In this document: positions 32,623 through 41,891 of the stretch, piece by piece
How positions within the stretch are numbered: the first letter of the stretch is position 1
Layout: each line of letters opens with the position of its first letter
The notes under the pieces: model-generated
Database searches by the model: none
Told to the model about the DNA's origin: nothing
The model's input: only the letters and a program-made list of their open reading frames with translations
Program-made: the position numbers and the translations under genes
From: CAG-791 sp963658405
GTDB lineage: Bacteria; Bacillota; Clostridia; Lachnospirales; Lachnospiraceae
Length of the DNA: 46,804 nucleotides
Assembly (NCBI GenBank): GCA_963658405.1
Contig: CAVKQI010000008.1
Location: 1-46,804 of the forward strand
Reading direction: 5' to 3'

Positions 32623-34304
32623 AGAGATGGCACAGGCGATCCAATCAGGAAGAACTGAATGTCTGGCAGCCTGCGACGGATATGTTCAGCGGTCTGGTAC
32701 TGATCCTGCTGCTGGTGATCCTGCTTTTGTCCCTGTATCTGGTCAATGCACTAAATGACAATGCCTTTGAGGCGAATACAGGCAGCACCTCCGTCAGCGG
32801 CAATGACGGCATCGGCGCCGTGATCGCCAGAGAGGAAGGCTCCGGCGGCAATCAGAATGCCAGGGGCACGGCAGGCGGCGGAGAGGGCACAGACCCTGAC
32901 GGATCCTCGGAGGCGGATAATCCCGACGGCACCACCGAACACGACGGCACCACGGATCATGACGGCGGTGGCGGCGGAGGAGGCGGCACAGGACCCGGCA
33001 CAGAGCCGGACGAGGGCATCAAGTCCGCGGTCTTTGTCGAGATGATCGATGCAGAGACGGAGCGCACCATCAAGGAAGCAGGCGTGGAGTTCGAGCTCTA
33101 CGGATTGGACAATGCCCTGCAGATCCTGAATGTCTACTATCCGGAAAAGGTCTCCTTCCGCAAGTATGAGACTACGGAGGCCGGCACCTTCTACTTCCCG
33201 GAGAAGCTCCTCCAGGGAGAATATACCGTACACGAGCTGACAGAGCCGGAGGGCTATGACGCGGCAGAGAATCAGACCTTTGACCTGGACGATCTCTATG
33301 ACTGGCCGGAGCCCTATGTGGTGAGGATCCCCCTGACACCTTCTAAAAATGTCATCCGCATTCAGATGAATGACACGCAGACCCAGGCCGGTGTGGGCGG
33401 CGGCAGCTTTGACGTGATCGCCGCGGCGGATATCCTGACGCAGGACGGTACCCTGCGCTATCACGAGGGAGAGATCGTAGACGAGATCGTCTGCGATGAA
33501 AACGGATCCGGTACCAGCCAGGAGCTCTATCTGGGCGAGTATAAGGTACGTGAAAAGTCGATTCCCAGATACTATACGGGACAGACCGAGATCCTTAACT
33601 GCACCGTGGAGAAAAAGACAGAGGTGGAAGCGCCTCTGAACACCCTGGAGACAGAACGGAGCAGGATCGTGCTGCAGGTGGCAGACGAACTGTATACCGC
33701 AAAGGGGATCGAGGGGGCTTCCTTCCAGATCACCGGAGAGGACGGCAGTACGGATACCGCTGTGACAGATGCCTCCGGTCAGATCGTTCTGGAGAATCTG
33801 GAGAAAAATACCACCTATACGATTCAGCAGACGGCGGCACCGGAAAATTACCGGATCGATCCTGCCCAGTATACGGTTTATGTAGGTGCAGACGGACGGA
33901 TCGATGGAGAGGCAAAGAAGGAACTGACATTGACCAACAGAGTACTGCGTGTCAATATCGGTGCAGCCTCCAATCTCCTGGGCGGTCAGCGCGCCGGCGT
34001 GGAATTATCTCTCTATGATTCCTCTGATACGCTGCTGCATACCTGGACCACCACCGATGCACCCATCACCTTTACGGACCTGCAGACAGGCAGCTACTAC
34101 GTCACCATGGGCGAGGATACAGAAAAGCACTATACCTTCCAGGTGAACGACGAGGCGCAGATCCAGACCGTGAATGTGGGCGCGAGCAAGGTACTTCCCT
34201 ATGTGCTGGCAGGCGGCGGCGCAGCCCTCGCGGCCATCCTTCTGGGCATGGGCATCCGGGCGATAGTAAGACATGGAAAGAAACGCAGAAACAAGCAGGA
34301 ATAA
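32619..34304 (+). CDS. MotB/ExbD-like helix fused to Cna-B/SpaA-type stalk
   Basis: 561 residues. The N-terminus, with NVWQPATDMFSGLVLILLL, places Asp21 at the start of a single helix, as in MotB, TolR and ExbD. A Gly/Asp/Thr-rich linker (about 55-130) follows. Next come about four prealbumin-like repeats of Cna-B/SpaA type (for example YTVHELTEPEGYD, LGEYKVREKSIP and TTYTIQQTAAPENYRI). A C-terminal helix and a basic tail (RHGKKRRNKQE) end the protein. There is no LPxTG sorting signal. Its ATG overlaps the MotA-EAL stop, so the two are a pair. The layout predicts a stator subunit carrying an extracellular protein stalk. Confidence 0.8.
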   Translation: MKRWHRRSNQEELNVWQPATDMFSGLVLILLLVILLLSLYLVNALNDNAFEANTGSTSVSGNDGIGAVIAREEGSGGNQNARGTAGGGEGTDPDGSSEADNPDGTTEHDGTTDHDGGGGGGGGTGPGTEPDEGIKSAVFVEMIDAETERTIKEAGVEFELYGLDNALQILNVYYPEKVSFRKYETTEAGTFYFPEKLLQGEYTVHELTEPEGYDAAENQTFDLDDLYDWPEPYVVRIPLTPSKNVIRIQMNDTQTQAGVGGGSFDVIAAADILTQDGTLRYHEGEIVDEIVCDENGSGTSQELYLGEYKVREKSIPRYYTGQTEILNCTVEKKTEVEAPLNTLETERSRIVLQVADELYTAKGIEGASFQITGEDGSTDTAVTDASGQIVLENLEKNTTYTIQQTAAPENYRIDPAQYTVYVGADGRIDGEAKKELTLTNRVLRVNIGAASNLLGGQRAGVELSLYDSSDTLLHTWTTTDAPITFTDLQTGSYYVTMGEDTEKHYTFQVNDEAQIQTVNVGASKVLPYVLAGGGAALAAILLGMGIRAIVRHGKKRRNKQE

Positions 34305-34332
34305 GAATTTCAGGACAGGAAAGGAGAGCTCT

Positions 34333-36300
34333 ATGAACAGTGGCGGTGTGCAGATCCGTGTCAGCGACATGCTGTTTATTCTGAATAAGCGCTGGAAGAT
34401 GATCCTCTCCCTTACCATGTTGGGACTGGTCTTTGGTGTGGTGATCTTTACCATGACCTATGTGCAGGATTCTGTCCGCAGCTATGAGGTCAGCGGCTCC
34501 CTGGCCATTTCCACCCAGAACCACTCGGACGGGGTCTATATCAACGGCTCCCAGGTGGCAAACAACAATGACTTTCACCTGGCGGAGGACATGGCCGATG
34601 CGGTGACCTATGTGCTGCGCAGTGACGTGGTCTTAAATCAGGTGATCACTGATCAGGGACTGCTGGGCACCACGGTGGAAGACCTGCGTGCCGGACTGAC
34701 AGTGAACCAGTATCAGTCCACCCAGATCCTGGAGATGCATTTTACCTGGCGGACGGCCGAGGAAGCCCAGAGCATATGGCAGTCGATCGTGGATGCGGCG
34801 AACCAGATCATTCCGGAGACCCTGCAGCTGGGACAGCTGGCGGTGATCAATCCGCCTCAGGCGGTGCAGTCCTCCGCAGCGGGCTCCGGCAGGATCCTGC
34901 CGGTACTCTTTATGCTCTTAGGACTGTGCGCCGGCATCGGCGCGGCAGCGATGGAACTGATCATCCGGCCTACGCTGACCAATACCAAGGATGCGGAGAC
35001 TATGTTCGGTCTGGAGACCATCGGCATCATTCCCCGGGACGACGCATTTTTCCGGAGCCGGCAGGGAACCATGCTCGACGCGGCAGGCCCGGACCGGTCT
35101 AATATTCTGCAGAACTACTCGGCGGCGGCCTATATTCTGTGCAACCGTCTCAGCAGCAAAGAGGCGCATCATTGCTTTTATGTGACCAGCACCACCACCG
35201 GAGAGGGAAAGACCTGTGTGGCAGCCAATCTGGCCGTCCAGCTCTCGGACATGGAGCATAAGACTCTGCTGATCGACCTCGATACACGTAATCCCAGTCT
35301 GGGCTCCCTCTTTATGGAAAAAGTGGACTATGCGCACTCCCTTAACGCCCTGTACCGGGGAGATGCCATAGAGGAGGATGTGATCGCTCCCATGACCGGC
35401 TATCTGGATCTGCTGCCGGCGGTACTGGAGCACAATGCCATCGCCCTGGACGGCGCCGTGACGGATATGATCCAGCGCCTTTCGGAAAGATACGAGTACA
35501 TTATCCTGGATACCGCGCCGGTGGGCGAAGTCTCGGAGATCATGGGATTAAACCGGGTGGCTACCAATGTGCTCTACGTGATCGAATATGACAGCACGCC
35601 CCTGCCGGCGATCCAGACTTCCCTGGAGAAGCTGGACAAATCCGGTATCCGGGTCCTGGGCTGTGTCATCAATGCCGTGGGCAGCGCCGTAAAGAGCAAA
35701 GGCCGCAGCGGTTCTGGAACAAGGAAAGACAAGGCAGCCGGCAAGGCAGTCAAAAAGAACGACAGAAAAAAAGAAAAAAAGACGGCAAAGACGAAACAGA
35801 AGGAGACGGCGCGGAAAGAGCGTCTCTCCCGTGACGGTGTAAAACCGGGCAGCGTGGAAGAAGAAAAGACAGGCAGCCCGAAGACAGCAAAGCAGAGCAG
35901 ACAGGAAGCAGCCAGAGCAAAGAAGCGCAAAAAGAAAGAAAAAAGAAGAGCCAGGAAACGCACCGGCGGATTCCTGTTCTGGGGTTCTTCCAAAAAGAAG
36001 AAAAAGAAGAACAAAAACAGGCAGAGCATCGAAGAGCAAGGCCTCACGGAGAGCAGCAAGGTGACAGCTTCCGCGGCAGCGCCCCTGTCAGTCCTGTCTG
36101 AAGAGGAGAGAGCAGCGCATCCGGCAGCAGAAGGTAAAAATGTGCTGGAATCCCTGGGAGCAGCCGGCGCAGCGAATACACCGAATACGCTGGCGGATCT
36201 GATGAGTGATCAGAATACCTGGCAGAAGGATAACCGGTCTGACACAAGCGTGATGGATGCCCTGGCCCAGCAGGCGTTAGATGCAAAGAGGAAGGAATGA
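34333..36300 (+). CDS. Wzz chain-length regulator fused to BY-type tyrosine kinase
   Basis: 655 residues from ATG 34333, which follows AGGAAAGGAG; an ATG at 34273 overlaps the previous gene. A Wzz domain with helices at about 24-45 and 187-212 frames an extracellular loop. The kinase has a P-loop TSTTTGEGKT (285-294), Walker A' LLIDLDTRNP and Walker B YIILDTAP. The C-terminal 200 residues are very basic (455-570, Lys-rich) and contain no Tyr, so the usual autophosphorylation Tyr cluster is absent. It should control polysaccharide chain length and export. Confidence 0.88.
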   Translation: MNSGGVQIRVSDMLFILNKRWKMILSLTMLGLVFGVVIFTMTYVQDSVRSYEVSGSLAISTQNHSDGVYINGSQVANNNDFHLAEDMADAVTYVLRSDVVLNQVITDQGLLGTTVEDLRAGLTVNQYQSTQILEMHFTWRTAEEAQSIWQSIVDAANQIIPETLQLGQLAVINPPQAVQSSAAGSGRILPVLFMLLGLCAGIGAAAMELIIRPTLTNTKDAETMFGLETIGIIPRDDAFFRSRQGTMLDAAGPDRSNILQNYSAAAYILCNRLSSKEAHHCFYVTSTTTGEGKTCVAANLAVQLSDMEHKTLLIDLDTRNPSLGSLFMEKVDYAHSLNALYRGDAIEEDVIAPMTGYLDLLPAVLEHNAIALDGAVTDMIQRLSERYEYIILDTAPVGEVSEIMGLNRVATNVLYVIEYDSTPLPAIQTSLEKLDKSGIRVLGCVINAVGSAVKSKGRSGSGTRKDKAAGKAVKKNDRKKEKKTAKTKQKETARKERLSRDGVKPGSVEEEKTGSPKTAKQSRQEAARAKKRKKKEKRRARKRTGGFLFWGSSKKKKKKNKNRQSIEEQGLTESSKVTASAAAPLSVLSEEERAAHPAAEGKNVLESLGAAGAANTPNTLADLMSDQNTWQKDNRSDTSVMDALAQQALDAKRKE

Positions 36301-36998
36301 GCATGAGCGAACAGAATCTGCTGGAGGGAATCATGATCGGCCTGCTCCTGGCAGGCGGTTATCTGGGAAGCCTTCGTGCACTGGGGCGGCGCACAGCAGT
36401 GCGCCGGGCGATGCCGGTGGTTTCGATAATGCTGCTGGTATTCTTTGGCGTTCTGGCATCGGTGCTTTTTTTTCTCTCCCGGTCTTTGGGCACGAATCTG
36501 GTGCTCACGGCGATGCTGGTGCTGACCATGCTGCTGATCCTGTACGGATCGGTGGTATATGCGGTGACAAATTTTTATCGGATCCATGTGGGCATGCTGG
36601 CACTCTTTGTCCTTTATATTCTCGTGGTGCTTTCTATCACCGTTATCTCGAGAGATACCGGGGGCGATCACAGTACCTCCCTGCTGCGGACGGATCTGCT
36701 GCTGGAAGCTGTGCAGACCCGCTCTCTTACGTCTGTGCGGCATATTCTGCAGAATGTGGCACTGTTTGTACCTATCGGTTTTCTGCTTCCCTGCATAGAC
36801 AGAGAGGGACTGGGACATCTTCTGTATCCGGTGCTCTTTGCACTGGCTTTTTCCATACTCATCGAGAGTATCCAGCTGTTCTTTAACCTGGGGCAGGCGG
36901 ATCTGACGGATATCCTGGCCAATGTGCTGGGCGCAGTGCCGGGCTATCTGGTGTTCCGGCTTTTTTATCGAACGGATTTTGCCGCAGATGAGGAGTAA
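36297..36998 (+). CDS. VanZ-like membrane protein
   Basis: 233 residues with about six helices. The C-terminal block NVALFVPIGFLLP, then ESIQLFFNLGQADLTDILANVLGAVPGY, is the VanZ-like family pattern. Its ATG overlaps the Wzz-kinase stop. The role in this operon is unknown; the family is common in surface-polymer loci. Confidence 0.82.
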   Translation: MSMSEQNLLEGIMIGLLLAGGYLGSLRALGRRTAVRRAMPVVSIMLLVFFGVLASVLFFLSRSLGTNLVLTAMLVLTMLLILYGSVVYAVTNFYRIHVGMLALFVLYILVVLSITVISRDTGGDHSTSLLRTDLLLEAVQTRSLTSVRHILQNVALFVPIGFLLPCIDREGLGHLLYPVLFALAFSILIESIQLFFNLGQADLTDILANVLGAVPGYLVFRLFYRTDFAADEE

Positions 36999-37000
36999 GT

Positions 37001-38329
37001 TTGAAGGAGAGAAGTTTCGCAAAAGAGATATATCTGATCAGCGGCAGGGATACGGTCATCGACTTCTGGGTGGTCCTGTGCCTTCTGTGCCGGCTTGGTT
37101 TTCCGGGCACACTGGCGGAAAGCTATGGATTCCTGACCCCCTTATTTGATTACGGCTCCAGTGCGCTGGAGCTTTTGCTGGTCTTTCTGGCCGGGGCAGA
37201 GAATATCGGGGAGATCCGCCTGCTGGATCTGAAGAAAAAGTACGGCCTGATCTATACCATGATGGCGATCCTGGCCGTGCAGTCCTTTCTGGTGACCAGT
37301 GACAGAAAGGCGGAATTTACCACCTGCCTTCGTCTGCTGATCACGGTGATCTTTGCCCTGTGGATGGCAGATTACTATGAGGCAAAGCACCTCCTCGAGC
37401 TGATCTGCCGGGCGCAGGGACTGTATGTGGCCATCAATCTGCTGCTCTTTTTTGTCTTCCGGCAATACGGCTATTACTACGATGAGGAAGGCCGGTACTT
37501 TTTCTGCGGGCTGGCCAACCGCAAAAACGCCCTGGGCGAGGAAATGGCCTTCTGCCTGGTACTGCTGGTGACGCTGCTTTGCTTAAAGAGAAGAGAAAAG
37601 GAAAAGATCTCCTGGTATCTGTGGCTGATCCTGGGGGCACAGCTGTTTCTGCTTTTGGAAACCACGGCGGTGGGCGCTCTGTTTACGGCTCTGGTTCCTA
37701 TTCTGTATATCCTTCTTCATGACAGGATGCAGGGCAGGCTTCCCAGGCTGCATTGGTCCTATATTTATATTCTGGTCTCCGTGGGCTTTCTGGTGGTCGC
37801 GCTGACCATATTGCCGGTCCTGTCTCCGGTCTTTGCCTATTTCGGCAAGGATGCCACTCTGTCAAACCGCACCACCATGTGGGAAGAGATCATCCCCTTT
37901 ATGACAGAGAGTCATACCTTTACGGGATACGGCTTGCTGATGTTCTGGAATGACAGGAGCGGCCTTAAGGCACTGCAGGATCGCTTCGGCCGGGATACCT
38001 GGTTTCGGAGCATGAACTACGGCTCCCACAATACCCTGCTGGAGATGTGGCTGGATATCGGCCTGATCGGTCTGGTGCTGTATTTTCTGGTGATCCTCTA
38101 CAGCTTCCGCAGGATCCGGACCTTTACAGAGGATCAGTATCTGGCCTGTTCGGCGTTTATGATCCCGTTGATGATCCGTGGACTGACAGAGCGCTCCTTT
38201 ACCAGTTCCAGCTATCTGACCCTTTTCCTGTTCATCATGCTGGGGATGGCATGCACCGGATCGGAATTAAAACTCTCAGGCTATCCGCGCAGACCGTTTC
38301 GTCCTGTGGATACAGAGAAGGAGGGCTGA
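37001..38329 (+). CDS. O-antigen ligase/polymerase-like membrane protein (Wzy family)
   Basis: 442 residues, TTG start with GAGGAG upstream. About ten to twelve helices and a large loop are present. The block FTGYGLLMF, then GSHNTLLEMWLDIGLIGLVLYF, matches the Wzy/O-antigen-ligase family. It should polymerise or attach repeat units outside the membrane. It lies 2 bases after the VanZ gene. Confidence 0.82.
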   Translation: MKERSFAKEIYLISGRDTVIDFWVVLCLLCRLGFPGTLAESYGFLTPLFDYGSSALELLLVFLAGAENIGEIRLLDLKKKYGLIYTMMAILAVQSFLVTSDRKAEFTTCLRLLITVIFALWMADYYEAKHLLELICRAQGLYVAINLLLFFVFRQYGYYYDEEGRYFFCGLANRKNALGEEMAFCLVLLVTLLCLKRREKEKISWYLWLILGAQLFLLLETTAVGALFTALVPILYILLHDRMQGRLPRLHWSYIYILVSVGFLVVALTILPVLSPVFAYFGKDATLSNRTTMWEEIIPFMTESHTFTGYGLLMFWNDRSGLKALQDRFGRDTWFRSMNYGSHNTLLEMWLDIGLIGLVLYFLVILYSFRRIRTFTEDQYLACSAFMIPLMIRGLTERSFTSSSYLTLFLFIMLGMACTGSELKLSGYPRRPFRPVDTEKEG

Positions 38330-39342
38330 TGGAAAAGACAGAGAAAGCATGCCAAAAAGAGAGATGCCTCTATCTGGATGCCATCAAGGTATTCGCCCTG
38401 CTCATGGTCTTTGCCCTGCATACCCAGCGGGGTGCGGAGGTGACGGATCCCTGCCTGGATCCGGTGCTTTTTTATGCCGCCAGGTGCTGTATGCCGCTGT
38501 TCTTTATGGTAAACGGCAGCCTGATCCTGGACAGAGAGGACTTTACGTTTACGTACTACCGGAAAAAGATCCGGGGCATAGGAAGGATACTGCTGTCCAA
38601 CGGCATCTGCATCGGGCTCTATGTAGGGATCTTCCATCACTTCACGCCGCTGATGGCGGTGAAGGAGATGGCAAAAGGATTTCTTTCCTACACGAACTAC
38701 GCCTTTCTGTGGTTTCTGTATTCCTTTGCGATCCTTTACACCATCCTGCTCTTTGGTTTTCCGGTGATCAAGAAAAATCTGAACCGGGTCCTGCTGGTGA
38801 CGGGCGTGATCTGTGTGGGACTGGCGCTCTGCTCTGTTTTTTCCATCCTGCAGGGCGGCTTTTTTGTACAGAGTCATGTGACCCAACGACTGCGGCTGTG
38901 GACCTGGCTGTTTTATTTCTGCCTGGGCTATAAGCTGCGAAAGGCGGACATCAGCCGGTATGATCCGCGGATGCTGCGGGCAGCGGCATTGGGGCTGGCA
39001 GCAGTCAGCATCAGCTGGCAGTACATCCTGTGCTGGCGCATGACCGGGCAGGTGGAATCCAATTATATGTACGATGACATTACTGTCATTTTGTACAGCG
39101 CGGCGGTCTTTCTCTGCTTTCGCACCTTGCCGCGGCTAAGCAGGCTGCTGGCAGGGCTGGCAGGCAGCAGTTTCGGCGCCATTCTGATCCACGGCTTTCT
39201 GGTGGATGCCTTTTCCCTGCGCAGTGTGATGCAGGGACCCTGGAGCGCAGGCCTTACGTGGGTCGCTCTGGCGGCAGTCTGCTGGACATTGTCCTGGATG
39301 CTGGGACATGTGCCGGGGATCCGCAGGATCCTGCAGTATTAG
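38329..39342 (+). CDS. Acyltransferase 3 family membrane protein
   Basis: 337 residues from ATG 38329, overlapping the previous stop (ATGA) with GAAGGAGG upstream. An in-frame upstream start at 38047 would overlap the previous gene by about 280 bases and is unlikely. It has about ten helices and the N-terminal YLDAIKVFALLMVFALHTQRG pattern, with His in HTQ. It probably O-acetylates or succinylates the polysaccharide. Confidence 0.82.
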   Translation: MEKTEKACQKERCLYLDAIKVFALLMVFALHTQRGAEVTDPCLDPVLFYAARCCMPLFFMVNGSLILDREDFTFTYYRKKIRGIGRILLSNGICIGLYVGIFHHFTPLMAVKEMAKGFLSYTNYAFLWFLYSFAILYTILLFGFPVIKKNLNRVLLVTGVICVGLALCSVFSILQGGFFVQSHVTQRLRLWTWLFYFCLGYKLRKADISRYDPRMLRAAALGLAAVSISWQYILCWRMTGQVESNYMYDDITVILYSAAVFLCFRTLPRLSRLLAGLAGSSFGAILIHGFLVDAFSLRSVMQGPWSAGLTWVALAAVCWTLSWMLGHVPGIRRILQY

Positions 39343-39356
39343 AAACGAGGAAACTT

Positions 39357-40313
39357 TTGGAAAAGAAGACAGAAAAACAGCGGCAGGTCAGCGCTGTCAT
39401 CACCACCTATCACCGGGACTGGAAATGTGTGCAGCGGGCCGTGGAAAGCGTCCTTGCCCAGACCAGGCCGGTGATGGAACTGCTCTTGGTGGACGACAAT
39501 GGGCTGGGCAGTCCGTGGCAGCAGCAGATACAGAAAGAAGCCGAAAAGGATCCCCGGATCCGCTATATCCCCATGGAGCAAAACAGCGGTGTCTCGGCAG
39601 CGCGAAACACCGGCGCGCAGGCGGCGAAGGGAGATATCCTGGGATACCTGGATGACGATGATGCCTGGTGCGCGGATAAACTGGAAAAGCTGGTGCCGCT
39701 GTTTGAAGAAGATCCTAAGATCGCCCTGGTCTTCGGCACAGGATGGATCTGTGAAAACGCAGACGGCAAGGACGGTAAATCCGAGAACGACAGCAAAGAG
39801 AGTAAAGGCTGCAGAAACAGCGACGACAGCAGAAACAGCGGAAGCAGCAGAGACAGCAAAGACGGCGGAAAGTACAACTGGCAGTGGGAAGTCTTTAAGC
39901 CCTCGCCGGACTATGCGGACATGCTCTATACCGACTATGTGGGTTCTGCCTCGGCGCCGCTCCTGCGGCTGGATGTGCTGAAAAAACTGGGAGGCTTCCG
40001 GGTGCAGCCGGCGGCCGAGGATTATGAACTGTGGATCCGCATCGCCCGGAGCTTTAAGCTGCGGGGCATCCGGGACGTGGTCTTCTATAAGCACGACGAG
40101 CCGGGAGAGCATGTATCCGGGAGCCTGCGCAGAGTAGGCTATGGCTTCCGGAGCATCTATCGCCTCTATCGCGAGGATTATGAGAAAAATCCGAAAGCAG
40201 GCCGGGCCATGCTGTGGAATATATGCCGGACCGGCGTGCGGGGCTTAGATCCCACAGTACTTCCTTACCTCTTTGCCTGGTTGCTGAAGGGTGGTCTGAC
40301 GGACAAAAAATGA
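39357..40313 (+). CDS. Glycosyltransferase family 2
   Basis: About 319 residues from TTG 39357 with GAGG upstream; an earlier start at 39258 lies inside the acyltransferase gene. The GT-A core shows VSAVITTYHRDWKCVQRAVESVL, LLVDDNG, SAARNTGAQ and the metal motif YLDDDDAW. A low-complexity Ser/Asp/Lys/Asn stretch of about 35 residues interrupts the fold near residues 136-172. The sugar is unknown. Confidence 0.85.
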   Translation: MEKKTEKQRQVSAVITTYHRDWKCVQRAVESVLAQTRPVMELLLVDDNGLGSPWQQQIQKEAEKDPRIRYIPMEQNSGVSAARNTGAQAAKGDILGYLDDDDAWCADKLEKLVPLFEEDPKIALVFGTGWICENADGKDGKSENDSKESKGCRNSDDSRNSGSSRDSKDGGKYNWQWEVFKPSPDYADMLYTDYVGSASAPLLRLDVLKKLGGFRVQPAAEDYELWIRIARSFKLRGIRDVVFYKHDEPGEHVSGSLRRVGYGFRSIYRLYREDYEKNPKAGRAMLWNICRTGVRGLDPTVLPYLFAWLLKGGLTDKK

Positions 40314-41881
40314 CAGAAAAGCAATATATGTCCCCGGAGAAGGGACCGATCAAGAGGACAAATAAATATTTCCGGCTGCTGCAGACCGTGATCGCTTCCG
40401 GCGGCGCCCTGGTCATCAATACCCTGATCACGCTGCTGCTGGTGCCTGTGGTCACCGGGACACTGGGGAGTGAGGCCTACGGCTTTGTGACGCTGGGCAA
40501 AAATATCGCCCAGTATGCCATGATGGTCACGGCAGTGCTGAATTCCTTTGCGGCCAGACATATCGTGGTGGCCTACCACAGAGGAGAGTATAAAAAGGCC
40601 AATACCTTTTTCTCCTCCACGATCTACGGCGATCTCCTGCTGGGAACGGGACTGCTGGCGGTCTCTCTGGTATGCATAGGTTTTCTGGATAAGCTGCTGG
40701 TCATCCCGGCAGAGCTGGTGACGGATGTCCGTATCCTGTTTCTTTTTGTCTTTATCAATTTCTGGCTGGTGACGGTCTCTACAGGATTCTCTGCCTCCGC
40801 CCATATCAAAAACTGTCTGCATATCGTGGGCTGGTGCAAGAGCGGCGCCTATCTGTGTGAGGCACTGATCCTGGCGGTCTGCTTTTCCTTCTTTACGCCG
40901 CATATCTATTACGTGGGCATGGGACTGGCGGCGGCCTCTTTCCTGCTGGCAGTCTCTTACATAGGGATCTGCAGGAAGTATACGCCCCAGCTGCAGGTGC
41001 GGAAAAAGTATTTCTCTTTCTCCGCCATCCGCAAGCTGGTGATCGATGGGGTATGGACTTCCCTGAACTCTCTGGGCGATGCACTGAACAGCGGCCTCGA
41101 TCTGCTGGTATGCAATCTGATGCTGACCACTGCAGCCATGGGCCAGCTGGCGATCTCCAAGACCTTTTATGCCATGTTCAGCAATATGTTCCTCCTGGTG
41201 GGGCAGGCCTTTGAGCCTATGTATTTAAAGAGCTATGCCAAAGGCGATAAGAAGGAACTGCTGGGAGAGTTCCGCGTGGCTATGAAGCTTTCCGGCGGTC
41301 TGGCCAATATCGTCTTTGCAGGCTTCGTGGCACTGGGCATGGCCTTTTACCGGCTCTGGATCCCGGGGGAGGATCTGGCGGTGATCTATACGCTGACAGT
41401 GATCAACAATATGATCATCATCCCCAGCGGTCCCATGCAGCCGCTTTATTACATTTATACCCTGACCGTTCGGAAGAAGTTTCCCACCATAGTGACCATC
41501 ATCGGGGGACTGTGCAATGTGGCCGGCATGTATGTGCTGATCCGCTATACGAATATGGGAGTCTATGCCGTGGTCTGGACCACGGTGATCGTGATGATGG
41601 TGATCAATTTCATCACGAATCCGCTGTATATGGCCCACGCCCTGGATGTGCCCTGGTGGACCTTTTATCCCTCCATCCTCCGAAATGCGGCGGCCTGCGG
41701 TGTCCTGACGGCGGTCTTTAAGGGCATGAGCCTTCTGTATACACCGAACAGCTGGGTGACCCTGATCCTGTCGGCGCTGGTGCTGGCAGCGGTGGGCATC
41801 ATGCTGCATCTGCTGGTGGTATGCAGTCCGGCAGACTGGAAGATATTGATCAATCTGGTCAAGAACAGAAAAAACAGATAG
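40310..41881 (+). CDS. Wzx-type polysaccharide flippase
   Basis: 523 residues from ATG 40310, overlapping the previous stop. About twelve to fourteen helices are present, with the N-terminal ASGGALVINTLITLLLVPVVTGTLGSEAYGFVTL typical of MOP-superfamily lipid flippases. It should move lipid-linked repeat units across the membrane. Confidence 0.85.
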   Translation: MTEKQYMSPEKGPIKRTNKYFRLLQTVIASGGALVINTLITLLLVPVVTGTLGSEAYGFVTLGKNIAQYAMMVTAVLNSFAARHIVVAYHRGEYKKANTFFSSTIYGDLLLGTGLLAVSLVCIGFLDKLLVIPAELVTDVRILFLFVFINFWLVTVSTGFSASAHIKNCLHIVGWCKSGAYLCEALILAVCFSFFTPHIYYVGMGLAAASFLLAVSYIGICRKYTPQLQVRKKYFSFSAIRKLVIDGVWTSLNSLGDALNSGLDLLVCNLMLTTAAMGQLAISKTFYAMFSNMFLLVGQAFEPMYLKSYAKGDKKELLGEFRVAMKLSGGLANIVFAGFVALGMAFYRLWIPGEDLAVIYTLTVINNMIIIPSGPMQPLYYIYTLTVRKKFPTIVTIIGGLCNVAGMYVLIRYTNMGVYAVVWTTVIVMMVINFITNPLYMAHALDVPWWTFYPSILRNAAACGVLTAVFKGMSLLYTPNSWVTLILSALVLAAVGIMLHLLVVCSPADWKILINLVKNRKNR

Positions 41882-41891
41882 GGAGCTTACA

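Noticed and set aside
38047..38328. Longer upstream start for the acyltransferase
   Set aside because: It would overlap the polymerase gene by about 280 bases in another frame; ATG 38329 has a strong ribosome site and stop-start coupling.
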